This document shows, in pieces, positions 1 to 7,311 of a stretch of 13,705 nucleotides of DNA. Numbering within the stretch: the stretch's first letter is position 1; each line of letters begins with the position of its first letter. Source of the stretch: Crocinitomicaceae bacterium (GTDB lineage Bacteria > Bacteroidota > Bacteroidia > Flavobacteriales_D > Crocinitomicaceae); NCBI GenBank assembly GCA_024643585.1, contig JAHEMP010000029.1, positions 1-13,705 on the forward strand. Direction: 5' to 3'. Position numbers and translations under genes: made by a program. The notes under the pieces are model-generated. The model saw only the letters and a program-made list of their open reading frames with translations, was not told the origin of the DNA and did no database searches.

Positions 1-559
1 GATTTTCTTTTTTTGAATTTTTTAAATCAAATGACTCTGAAAATGTGGCCGCCAAATCTTCAATAGAATATTGTTTTATTTCTAAGCCACTGCATTTCAA
101 AGGACCCTCTTCAGAAAACGTTCCGATAATCAAATATTTTGTAACAAATTTAGTGACTAGATCTACGTATTGAGAAATGTTTTCAGTGGTGGTTTGAAAA
201 TGAAATGCTGCCCTGTCGTGCCAAACATCGTATTTTTCAGTAGGCTGAAAATTCAAAATATCGGAATGTATCCAATTTATTTTACTTGACTTTTCACCTA
301 AGCGCAATTGGGCTCTTTTTAAAGCTGCCAATGAAATATCCAAAACAGATATATCCTCGAATCCTAATTCAAGTAGGTGATCAACGAGGTTGCTATCACC
401 ACCCCCAATGTCAATTATTTTAGCATTTTTCGGCAAATTTAAAGATTCAATATAAGCCAAAGAAGTGGTTGGAACTTTTTGAGTCCAACTGACTTGGTCG
501 GGAGTTTTTGTTTCGTAAATCGTTTCCCAGTGTTTAGAAGTTTCGTTATTTGTCATCAT
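1..559 (-). CDS. Class I SAM-dependent methyltransferase (3' end missing)
   Basis: This gene reads leftward and is cut by the left edge after 186 codons; no stop is seen. A Rossmann-fold SAM-binding motif I is visible as IIDIGGGDS (about residues 48-56). It is followed by the post-I acidic strand VLDIS, by WIHSDIL, and by YDVWHDRAAFHF, a pattern typical of small stand-alone methyltransferases of about 200 residues. Probably only about 20 residues are lost. The methyl acceptor cannot be predicted; the protein is cytosolic, with no signal or membrane segment. Two in-frame ATG codons (559-557 and 556-554) could start it. The first overlaps the TGA of the upstream M23 peptidase gene as ATGA, so translation is probably coupled to that gene, and I see no promoter of its own. 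The family call is firm; any link to cell-wall work is only positional. Confidence 0.9.
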   Translation of the reverse strand, partial: MMTNNETSKHWETIYETKTPDQVSWTQKVPTTSLAYIESLNLPKNAKIIDIGGGDSNLVDHLLELGFEDISVLDISLAALKRAQLRLGEKSSKINWIHSDILNFQPTEKYDVWHDRAAFHFQTTTENISQYVDLVTKFVTKYLIIGTFSEEGPLKCSGLEIKQYSIEDLAATFSESFDLKNSKKEN

Positions 560-2244
560 ATTTTTATTTCAACTGTATAATTTTCTTCGCTTTTATTGCC
601 AGCAAAATCTGTTGCTGTAATATTAAGATTATAAATCCCTGGATTCAATTCATCAATTTCAAAATAGGCGTAATCACCTTTTGTTTCATAAGTTAGTGGA
701 TACCATTGACCGTTAATTTGCAAACTGTAATTTGACAACCCTGTTTGGTAATCCCCTAGACCCCAGACCAACCTCTTGGTTTTCGATTTGTAAACAATCC
801 CCTTCGAATTTTTCAAAACAATATTTGGTCCTTTTTCATCAATTTGAATACTGATTTCACCAAATAATTTTGATTTGGCATACAACCAGCCATCGAGATG
901 TGTGGTTTCTAACCCCGACCATAGGTTTCCGTTTTTTACGGCTATATATTGTTTTTGTATTTGGAAATCATTCCTCGCTTTCATCTTAATTGTAAACGCT
1001 TCTTGGACAGGGTAATAGTCGGATTTGAAATACAAAGAAGTGCCATTTTGTGAAATGTTTTTTATCATTGGTTCGTAGGTACAACCTCTTGGTATGGACA
1101 AAGAAGCATCTTCTAATTCAAAGAAATAACTTTCACTTGGGTTGATGTAATTCGGATTTAAAGCCAAACTCCTTTCTTCTATGATAGGCCCGTCCATTAC
1201 ATTTATTTCAAAATTTATTTTTGACTTGTTTCCAGTAAAGTCGAATACTTCACATTGCAATAAATAGTTTTCATTGGGTTTAATAAGCAGAATACCGAGA
1301 TTATTTTTTTTATAAACGGGCAGTCTATTTTCAACAGTGCGAAAAGTTTTGTGATATTTTTTACCGGATTTAAAAGATGGCAGGTCGGTATATCCATTTA
1401 TATATCTTGTTGCATCGAAAGACATTTGATCTAAATATTGATGCATTAAAGTATCGCCATTTACCAAAATTCTTGCGCCATAAATACCACAGTTATGGTA
1501 AGAGTCATCAAATTTGTCTATTGCGTTAATGGCAAATCCAATCCCACCTTTTTTAGAGCAAAAGTTAGAAGGGATGTTTATAGCGCCATTTCCGACAGTT
1601 CCATTTTTTATTGAATATTCTATTGCTTTTCCTTTGCGCATGTATCCAAATTCATCAAGTGCAAAAATTTTAATATTCAATGGTGTTGGAGGCTTTGAAT
1701 CTGAAATTTTAAATCCGAATAAGAGCGGATTGAGCGCCATTTCGCTTTTTGTATCGCGAATTTCAAAGTGCAAATGCGCGCCTCGCGAGGATCCAGAATT
1801 GCCGGAAAGAGCAAAAACTTCTCCTTTTTTTACAGGTAAATCGTTCGGTTCAAAGTAGACATCCGTTTCTGAATTTTTCGTTAGTGCTTGTATATCACGA
1901 ACTCTGGTCTTGAATTTTCCTAGCAATCTTTGACAATGTGCGTAAACACTTGTTATACCGTTTGGATGATTAATGTAGACAGCCAAACCATAGCCATAAG
2001 GAGAGACATTAATCCTTGAAACATAACCGTCATCAATGGAATACAATGATAGCCCTTCTCTAGCCTCCGTCTTTAAATCTAACCCCATGTGAAAGTGATT
2101 GCTTCTCAATTCACCAAAATTCGCAGATAGGACCAAAGGAATATCCAAAGGAGCATGATAGCTTCTTGACTCCCGTGTATTCAAGTCTCCACTATGGAAC
2201 CAGTGCGTTAAAAAAATTAAAACGAGATAAAGAGGTGATATCAT
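556..2244 (-). CDS. M23 family metallopeptidase (LytM-type) with Ig-like C-terminal region
   Basis: A 562-residue predicted zinc endopeptidase acting on peptidoglycan cross-bridges in the periplasm or envelope. Residues 2-14 form a short hydrophobic leader, probably a signal peptide, although it has no Lys or Arg before the core. A TGA lies two codons upstream of the ATG, so no longer N-terminus is possible. The LytM-type domain spans about residues 35-180. It has HMGLD (H52 and D56 as zinc ligands), YAH (H103) and HLHFE (H157 and zinc ligand H159), so the catalytic set looks complete and the enzyme should be active, unlike degenerate LytM activators. The rest is beta-rich; two similar strand ends, DFTGNKS (335-341) and DFAGNKS (546-552), suggest at least two Ig-like modules. 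The gene diverges from the zapA-rny genes and is followed by an overlapping methyltransferase gene. Substrate specificity is unknown. Confidence 0.94.
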   Translation of the reverse strand: MISPLYLVLIFLTHWFHSGDLNTRESRSYHAPLDIPLVLSANFGELRSNHFHMGLDLKTEAREGLSLYSIDDGYVSRINVSPYGYGLAVYINHPNGITSVYAHCQRLLGKFKTRVRDIQALTKNSETDVYFEPNDLPVKKGEVFALSGNSGSSRGAHLHFEIRDTKSEMALNPLLFGFKISDSKPPTPLNIKIFALDEFGYMRKGKAIEYSIKNGTVGNGAINIPSNFCSKKGGIGFAINAIDKFDDSYHNCGIYGARILVNGDTLMHQYLDQMSFDATRYINGYTDLPSFKSGKKYHKTFRTVENRLPVYKKNNLGILLIKPNENYLLQCEVFDFTGNKSKINFEINVMDGPIIEERSLALNPNYINPSESYFFELEDASLSIPRGCTYEPMIKNISQNGTSLYFKSDYYPVQEAFTIKMKARNDFQIQKQYIAVKNGNLWSGLETTHLDGWLYAKSKLFGEISIQIDEKGPNIVLKNSKGIVYKSKTKRLVWGLGDYQTGLSNYSLQINGQWYPLTYETKGDYAYFEIDELNPGIYNLNITATDFAGNKSEENYTVEIKI

Positions 2245-2269
2245 TTTTCAAAAGTACTTTTTTGAAAAA
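2244..2269. repeat. Imperfect palindrome overlapping the M23 gene start
   Basis: The 12-base core AAAAGTACTTTT (2250-2261) is a perfect palindrome. It extends on both sides as TTTTTC and GAAAAA with two extra T residues on the right. It starts at the first base of the M23 peptidase start codon. On the minus strand it also contains TACTTTTG (2256-2249), which matches the Bacteroidota -7 consensus TAnnTTTG. It could be an operator, a 5' hairpin or a near-leaderless promoter. AT-rich intergenic DNA yields such palindromes easily, so any function is a guess. Confidence 0.35.
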
Positions 2270-2296
2270 AAAGTAACGAATTATAAGCAACAAATC

Positions 2297-2327
2297 TTGT
2301 CATTATTCGTTCACAATGCTACTTTTG
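2297..2327 (+). promoter_or_regulatory. Predicted Bacteroidota promoter for the coiled-coil/zapA/rny genes
   Basis: TACTTTTG at 2320-2327 matches the Bacteroidota -7 element TAnnTTTG exactly, and TTG at 2297-2299 lies 20 bases upstream, where the -33 element is expected. Transcription would then start near 2330-2334, giving a leader of only about 10-15 bases before the ATG at 2345. It is the only convincing plus-strand promoter in the 100-bp divergent region, so it probably drives all three downstream genes up to the terminator at 4566-4598. Confidence 0.55.
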
Positions 2328-2344
2328 TATAAAGTCTGAACTAA

Positions 2345-2656
2345 ATGACGGAAAGCATTCAACGTAAAATTCAATTAATCAGTGGCAAGATGAAGAACTT
2401 GCATTCTTTTTTATTGGAGGAAAGAGCGAAAAATGTTAAATTATCAGCAGAAATTGCTAATCTGAAATCTGAAATCCTTGAAAAGGAAGAAGAATTGAAA
2501 ATAAGCAATCAATTGATAAGAGAAAAAGAAGGTCAATTGGAACAGATTAATGAACAAAACACAGTTTCGTCGCCCGAGGAAAGTTTGACTCGAACGCATG
2601 AAATTGATGAATTGGTAAAGGAAATAGAATACTGCATAAGTCAGTTAAGAAAATAA
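2345..2656 (+). CDS. Small coiled-coil protein encoded directly upstream of zapA
   Basis: A 103-residue acidic, cytosolic protein with no signal or membrane segment. Residues about 20-71 form a long charged helix with heptad-like spacing of Leu/Ile, which I read as a coiled coil. A short Ser/Pro/Glu linker follows (about 73-81), then a C-terminal amphipathic helix ending IDELVKEIEYCISQLRK (87-103). I do not recognise a named family. The gene ends three bases before zapA and shares its promoter, so a role with ZapA at the division site is the best guess. Caulobacter has a precedent in ZauP, a coiled-coil protein encoded upstream of ZapA, but I can show only similar position and architecture, not homology. 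The ATG at 2345 follows a predicted promoter and short leader. Confidence 0.85.
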   Translation: MTESIQRKIQLISGKMKNLHSFLLEERAKNVKLSAEIANLKSEILEKEEELKISNQLIREKEGQLEQINEQNTVSSPEESLTRTHEIDELVKEIEYCISQLRK

Positions 2657-2659
2657 GCA

Positions 2660-2956
2660 ATGGAGAAAAAATCCTTATCGTTAGTTGTTGCGGGAAGAAC
2701 ATATCCGTTAACTGTCTCCGAAGGAGAGCAGGAACGTGTTTTGAGTGCAGCAGAGGATATCAACAAAGCTATTCAGATTCTTAAGGAAAATTATGCCGTT
2801 AAAGATATGCAAGATCTTTTAGCAATGGCTGCCCTTCAATTGGCTACCAAAGCTAGGTCAGGTCAAAGCAACACAGTTGTCTCTGCAAATGCAGATTACA
2901 GTTCAATCGAAAGTGCATTGGATGCTCTGAATACTGAGCTTGACGAACTAAAATAA
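2660..2956 (+). CDS. zapA: Cell division protein ZapA
   Basis: A 98-residue ZapA-family protein, which cross-links FtsZ filaments and stabilises the Z-ring in the cytoplasm at midcell. The N-terminal globular part has the typical pattern of a short strand, VAGRTYPL (10-17), then the helix EGEQERVLSAAEDINKAI (21-38). The helix DMQDLLAMAALQLATKA (49-65) follows, and the final helix (about 79-98) provides the dimer/tetramer coiled coil. The length is normal for the family. The start lies three bases after the stop of the coiled-coil gene, with no separate promoter, so the two are co-expressed. A 52-base gap follows before rny. Confidence 0.93.
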   Translation: MEKKSLSLVVAGRTYPLTVSEGEQERVLSAAEDINKAIQILKENYAVKDMQDLLAMAALQLATKARSGQSNTVVSANADYSSIESALDALNTELDELK

Positions 2957-3008
2957 TTTCCTTCCTTCATTGCTGTGTCTTGTTCGAAATGAATAAAACA
3001 TAATAAAA

Positions 3009-4541
3009 ATGAGTTTAATTACTGGATTAATAATTGGTGCAGTTGGTGGCGGTGTTGCTGCCGTGGTTGCACAAAAAATCTTGCTTAAAAGTAAGTCTGA
3101 ACAAATTCTGAAAATTGCTGAAACAGAAGGAGAAGCAATAAAAAAAGATAAAATCATTCAAGCAAAAGAACGTTTCTTGAAACTGAAAGAAGAACATGAA
3201 ACGAACGTTAAGGACCGAGAAAGGAAACTCCAGTCCAATGAAGATAGGGTGAAGCAAAAGGAAAAAACCTTGTCTCAAAAAATCGAAGAAGCCGCTCGGC
3301 AAGAGAAAGAGTTCATCAAAAAACAAGAAGTTCTCGAAAGTAAAATAGAAATTGCTGAGTTAAAGCACCAAGAACTCGATAAGGTACAGCAAAAACGTGT
3401 TTTGGAATTGTCCAAATTGAGTGGCATGAGTCAAGAGGATGCGAAAAACATGATGATGGAGGCAATGAAAGATGAAGCACGTACAAGTGCTATGTCTCAC
3501 ATCAAAGAAATCATGGAAGAGGCAAATATGAACGCGACCAAAGAAGCAAAGAAAATTGTTATACAAGCGATTCAGCGCGTTGCCCAAGAACAAACGGTCG
3601 AAAACGCAGTTTCCATCTTCAACATTGAAAATGATGATGTAAAAGGAAGAATTATTGGCCGAGAAGGAAGAAATATTAGAGCATTGGAAGCTGCAACAGG
3701 CGTTGAGATTGTTGTTGACGATACACCAGAAGCAATTATACTTTCTTGTTTTGACCCGGTTCGAAGAGAAATAGCTAGACTGGCTCTTCACCAATTGGTT
3801 TCTGATGGACGAATTCATCCAGCCCGTATCGAAGAAGTGGTAGCTAAAACGAAAAAGCAACTTGAAGAAGAAATTGCAGAAACGGGAAAACGAACATGTA
3901 TTGATCTTGGGATCCACGGTTTACATCCTGAACTGACGCGTATGGTAGGTCGAATGAAATACAGATCGTCTTACGGTCAGAATTTGTTGCAACACTCACG
4001 TGAAGTAGCGAATATGTGTGCTATTATGGCAGCAGAACTTGGACTGAACGTAAAAATTGCAAAAAGAGCAGGGTTACTGCACGATATTGGAAAAGTTCCG
4101 GATGAAGAACCAGAATTGCCACATGCTATTTTGGGAATGAAGATTGCAGAGAAATATGGTGAAAAACCAGATGTTTTAAATGCAATTGGTGCCCACCATG
4201 ATGAGATTGAAATGACGACTATGATTTCGCCGATTATCCAAATTTGTGACTCTATTTCAGGGGCAAGACCAGGAGCAAGAAGAGAAATTGTTGAGTCTTA
4301 CATTAAGCGAATAAAGGAGCTAGAAAGCCTTGCTTTAGCATACGATGGAGTTAGCAGTGCATTTGCCTTGCAAGCTGGACGAGAACTGCGTGTAATGGTT
4401 GAAAGTGAAAAAGTTACAGATTTGAAAGCAGATGAATTGTCCTTTGCTATATCGCAACAAATTCAAACAGAAATGACGTACCCAGGACAAGTTAAAGTAA
4501 CTGTGATACGAGAAAAAAGAGCTGTAAATTACGCTAAATAA
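3009..4541 (+). CDS. rny: Ribonuclease Y
   Basis: A 510-residue membrane-anchored endoribonuclease that starts mRNA decay; close to the usual length of about 520. Residues 4-24 are a single N-terminal membrane helix rich in Gly, Ala and Val. A long Lys/Glu coiled coil follows (about 28-190). The KH RNA-binding domain carries the signature GRIIGREGRNIRALE (213-227). The HD metal-dependent phosphohydrolase domain has QHS (329-331), the HD pair H358-D359 in LLHDIGK, and AHHDE (395-399), so the catalytic set appears intact. The ATG at 3009 gives the canonical short N-terminus before the membrane helix. It is the third gene after the promoter near 2297-2327, and a terminator follows 24 bases after its stop. 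Confidence 0.97.
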   Translation: MSLITGLIIGAVGGGVAAVVAQKILLKSKSEQILKIAETEGEAIKKDKIIQAKERFLKLKEEHETNVKDRERKLQSNEDRVKQKEKTLSQKIEEAARQEKEFIKKQEVLESKIEIAELKHQELDKVQQKRVLELSKLSGMSQEDAKNMMMEAMKDEARTSAMSHIKEIMEEANMNATKEAKKIVIQAIQRVAQEQTVENAVSIFNIENDDVKGRIIGREGRNIRALEAATGVEIVVDDTPEAIILSCFDPVRREIARLALHQLVSDGRIHPARIEEVVAKTKKQLEEEIAETGKRTCIDLGIHGLHPELTRMVGRMKYRSSYGQNLLQHSREVANMCAIMAAELGLNVKIAKRAGLLHDIGKVPDEEPELPHAILGMKIAEKYGEKPDVLNAIGAHHDEIEMTTMISPIIQICDSISGARPGARREIVESYIKRIKELESLALAYDGVSSAFALQAGRELRVMVESEKVTDLKADELSFAISQQIQTEMTYPGQVKVTVIREKRAVNYAK

Positions 4542-4565
4542 AATTGTTTATTATCGATACATTTT

Positions 4566-4598
4566 AAAAAGAGGGATCAATTCGAGACCTCTTTTTTT
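4566..4598 (+). terminator. Intrinsic terminator after rny
   Basis: AAAAAGAGG (4566-4574) pairs perfectly with CCTCTTTTT (4588-4596) across a 13-base loop, and the 3' arm runs into seven T residues (4592-4598). It ends the coiled-coil/zapA/rny unit and separates it from the polysaccharide cluster. The rest of the 147-base gap (4542-4688) is AT-rich, and I see no TAnnTTTG promoter in it. Confidence 0.85.
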
Positions 4599-4688
4599 AT
4601 GCTATTAATTCACTTAGTTTACAAACCTTTCCTAACTTAGCTTATAAATTAAAGTTTACTAAGAAGTTAAAACCAAAACATAAACCTG

Positions 4689-6050
4689 ATGATAAAAAAA
4701 ATAATAACCAATCCATCGACAATTGGTTTACTATTTCTTGGTTGGTTTTTAACCTTACCATTCGGGTCTAAAATAGGTGGTTTGTCAATTGGTTTTTTAA
4801 CAATTTATCCAAATTTGATTTTAACTTTTGTTTTACTTCTTCCTTTGCCATGGGTTGTAAAAAAATGGCCGAGATCAATAAAGCTATTTACTCTTGTTCT
4901 TTTATCTTGGTTAACGTATGGTCTTATTTTCTTATTGACCAATGGAAAAAGTGAAACGGTGCTATTTGATGTAAGATCATTAATAATGCAATTCGTTTTT
5001 GCTTTGATGATTTTTACTACCTACTCAGTTTTAGGATGGGAAAAATTTAAAGAACTTTTGATTGTTGGCCTACGATGTTTTCTCTTTGTTTTGATTTTCT
5101 TCGGTCTTTTTGAATTTTACACGGGAAATCATATTGAAGGTAATACGACGGCCAAATTGTATTTTTTACCAGTAAACTTCATTTTTTACGCCCCTCTGTT
5201 TGTATATGATAATCCAAATGACTTTTTGTTGTATTGCTTATTTATACTTACTATTTTATTGGTTTTTGATGACAGATTGAGGTTAAATCGATTTGTCCCA
5301 ATTTCAGCGGCTTTGCTCTTTGCTTTGTTTACATTATGTGCTTACTCAAGACTGTCAAATTTTCTTATATCAATAATTATTATTTATCAGCTGTTACAAG
5401 TTGTTTTAGATATAAAAAAAAGGATAGAATTCAAACGAGTAATACCTTATTTAATCGTCACCTTTTTTATGGGAATAATTGCCTTTGCGAATCCATTTTT
5501 TATAGGGCCAAAGTATTCTCCTGTAGAAAAATTTAACCGCAATACTTTAGATGTTTCGACTACAGATTCTCTTATTTTGAACGACAAAGGAACTGTTATC
5601 AACAGTGTTCCTAGGAAGGTTGAATACAACGAACCGTCGGCTGATGAGGTACGATTAAATTTAACGCTTAACGGAATAGATTTAATTAAGGAAAATCCAA
5701 TACTAGGTGTAGGACCGGGTCAATTTAGACAAAAACACATTGACCATCAGATTAAAAGACGTGTAGGAACCGTCGTCTCACCTCATAATTTTGTCATTGA
5801 AATAGTAAGCCAATATGGTATTTTCGCTTGGTTTTATTTGTTTTTCGTCATTTACATGGGCATTCAACTTGTATTGCGAAAAAGAAAATTAGTTAGATCA
5901 AATAGAAATTGGATGTTTATTGTTTTCTTAAGCTTACCGGTTTTTTGGTTAATGCCATCTGCTTATTTATACCTCAATATCCACTGGCTATTCATACCTT
6001 TGATGCTTATTGAGTTGAATCGAATTGAAGTTGAAGAAAATGCAATCTAA
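4689..6050 (+). CDS. O-antigen ligase/polymerase family membrane protein (Wzy/WaaL-like)
   Basis: A 453-residue inner-membrane protein with roughly ten to twelve hydrophobic segments spread over about residues 10-440. A large polar loop (about 270-330) precedes the conserved C-terminal block. That block contains an Arg (R322), NPILGVGPGQF (336-346) and SPHNF (364-368), then EIVSQYGI and another membrane helix. This is the pattern of the O-antigen ligase/Wzy_C superfamily, whose members polymerise or transfer undecaprenyl-linked glycans on the periplasmic face. DNPNDF (174-179) and AYSR (218-221) are also typical. Sequence alone does not separate polymerase from ligase; its place next to the flippase slightly favours polymerase. 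The 3' end overlaps the flippase gene by 11 bases. Codons 2-5 contain a run of eight A. Confidence 0.85.
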   Translation: MIKKIITNPSTIGLLFLGWFLTLPFGSKIGGLSIGFLTIYPNLILTFVLLLPLPWVVKKWPRSIKLFTLVLLSWLTYGLIFLLTNGKSETVLFDVRSLIMQFVFALMIFTTYSVLGWEKFKELLIVGLRCFLFVLIFFGLFEFYTGNHIEGNTTAKLYFLPVNFIFYAPLFVYDNPNDFLLYCLFILTILLVFDDRLRLNRFVPISAALLFALFTLCAYSRLSNFLISIIIIYQLLQVVLDIKKRIEFKRVIPYLIVTFFMGIIAFANPFFIGPKYSPVEKFNRNTLDVSTTDSLILNDKGTVINSVPRKVEYNEPSADEVRLNLTLNGIDLIKENPILGVGPGQFRQKHIDHQIKRRVGTVVSPHNFVIEIVSQYGIFAWFYLFFVIYMGIQLVLRKRKLVRSNRNWMFIVFLSLPVFWLMPSAYLYLNIHWLFIPLMLIELNRIEVEENAI

Positions 6051-7311
6051 ATCTGAAGGTAAAAGTTATTATTCGAACTTCATCACCATGCTTTCTGGGA
6101 ATACACTTAGTCAGGTTATTCCGTTCTTAATTGCACCGATATTGACAAGAATATATACTCCTGAGGATTTCGCTGTATTTGCAAATTTTGGAGCGATAGC
6201 AGGTTTGTTAGGTATTGTTGCCTCTGGAAGATTAGAACTAGCCGTTACTTTGCCGAAAGAAGATAAAAAAGCGCAAAATCTTGTTTTCGCGGGTATCATT
6301 TTCACTTTTGTTTTAGGAATATTAAGTTTAGGATTTCCGCTTTTTTCGGATCAAGTTGGCGAATTCTACGGGGATGAATATTTACCCAAATATCTATGGT
6401 TGATTCCGTTGGCCGTAATTTCTTACGGTTTGTTAGGTTTGTCGAACAATTGGACCCTGAGGGAAAAAAGATTTACTATTTTGTCTTCGGCGAAAGTTAT
6501 TCAATCATTATTGAATAATGGTTTGGCCGCACTATTTGGTTTCCTGGCCTGGGGCATGGATGGGTTAATCATAGCTTGGTTAATCAGTCAGTACGCTGGT
6601 ATTGTTGTCCTGTCATGGAGATACAAATTTAAAACGGAACGAAAGGATTGGTCTTTTGGATTGTTTACTTCAACTGTTAAAGAATACAAGGATTTTCCCT
6701 TGATCAATTCTTTGCACGCATTTACGGATGTATTTTCAACGCAATTTTTATTGTTTTGGATGATCTCCAGCTATTTTGGTATGTATGAATTGGGAATTTA
6801 CGCACTGATGTTTAAATACATTAAAGCGCCAATAGCTCTAGTGACAACTTCCGTTTCTCAACTGTTTTATGTGGAGGCAGCAGAATGTATTAATAAGGGA
6901 GAGTCTATGCGGCCAATAATGTTTAAGACGATGAAAATAGCGGGATTATTTGCTATTCCATTCGGCTTAATTATTGTCTTTTTTGGTGAAACACTTTTTT
7001 CTTGGTATTTGGGGCCTGAATGGGGAAAAGCAGGCATCTATGCTCAGAGAATATTACCTATTTTGTTAATTACCTTTTTGCTTTCACCCATTTCTGTTAT
7101 TCCGATTCTTTTTAAAAAACAGGCCAAATCTTATTTGTATAGTGTTCTATGTTATATTTTAAGTTTGAGTGGAATTTTCATAGCAATCTTGCTGGGCTGG
7201 AATTTTGAAGACGCTTTGCTATTATATACCGCAGGTTATTGCGTATATTACATTGCAATTTTCATTTGGTATAACAAATTGACAAATACAAAGCATGCTG
7301 GTTTTAATTAA
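6040..7311 (+). CDS. Oligosaccharide flippase, Wzx/polysaccharide biosynthesis family
   Basis: A 423-residue inner-membrane protein with about twelve hydrophobic segments. It is predicted to flip the undecaprenyl-diphosphate-linked repeat unit to the periplasmic face. Family features are the N-terminal helix followed by LTRIYTPEDFAVFANFG (about 35-51) and the region with FGETLFSWYLGPEWGKAGIYAQ-like pattern near 313-334. I chose the ATG at 6040; a TTG at 6025 in the same frame would add five residues but is less likely. The gene overlaps the preceding ligase/polymerase-like gene by 11 bases and the next glycosyltransferase gene by 17, which points to one coupled transcript. The exported glycan is not predictable. 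Confidence 0.92.
   Translation: MQSKSEGKSYYSNFITMLSGNTLSQVIPFLIAPILTRIYTPEDFAVFANFGAIAGLLGIVASGRLELAVTLPKEDKKAQNLVFAGIIFTFVLGILSLGFPLFSDQVGEFYGDEYLPKYLWLIPLAVISYGLLGLSNNWTLREKRFTILSSAKVIQSLLNNGLAALFGFLAWGMDGLIIAWLISQYAGIVVLSWRYKFKTERKDWSFGLFTSTVKEYKDFPLINSLHAFTDVFSTQFLLFWMISSYFGMYELGIYALMFKYIKAPIALVTTSVSQLFYVEAAECINKGESMRPIMFKTMKIAGLFAIPFGLIIVFFGETLFSWYLGPEWGKAGIYAQRILPILLITFLLSPISVIPILFKKQAKSYLYSVLCYILSLSGIFIAILLGWNFEDALLLYTAGYCVYYIAIFIWYNKLTNTKHAGFN

Noticed and set aside
1514..1858. Open frame of 114 codons opposite the M23 peptidase domain.
   Set aside because: It lies over the conserved peptidase coding region and has no recognisable motif or promoter.
2957..3008. Possible 6S RNA next to zapA, as in gammaproteobacteria.
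   Set aside because: The gap is only 52 bases, far too short for a 6S RNA, and shows no clear stem structure.
3360..3917. Long antisense open frame of 185 codons opposite rny.
   Set aside because: It is a shadow of the RNase Y coding frame, rich in Phe, Asn and Cys, with no family resemblance.
4599..4688. Promoter for the polysaccharide cluster upstream of 4689.
   Set aside because: No TAnnTTTG or spaced TTG pair is present; the nearest is TAACTTAG, which is too weak to call.
6497..6518. 9-bp perfect inverted repeat with 4-base loop (TTATTCAAT / ATTGAATAA) inside the flippase gene.
   Set aside because: It is almost all A/T, short, lies in coding sequence and has no T-run; chance is a sufficient explanation.
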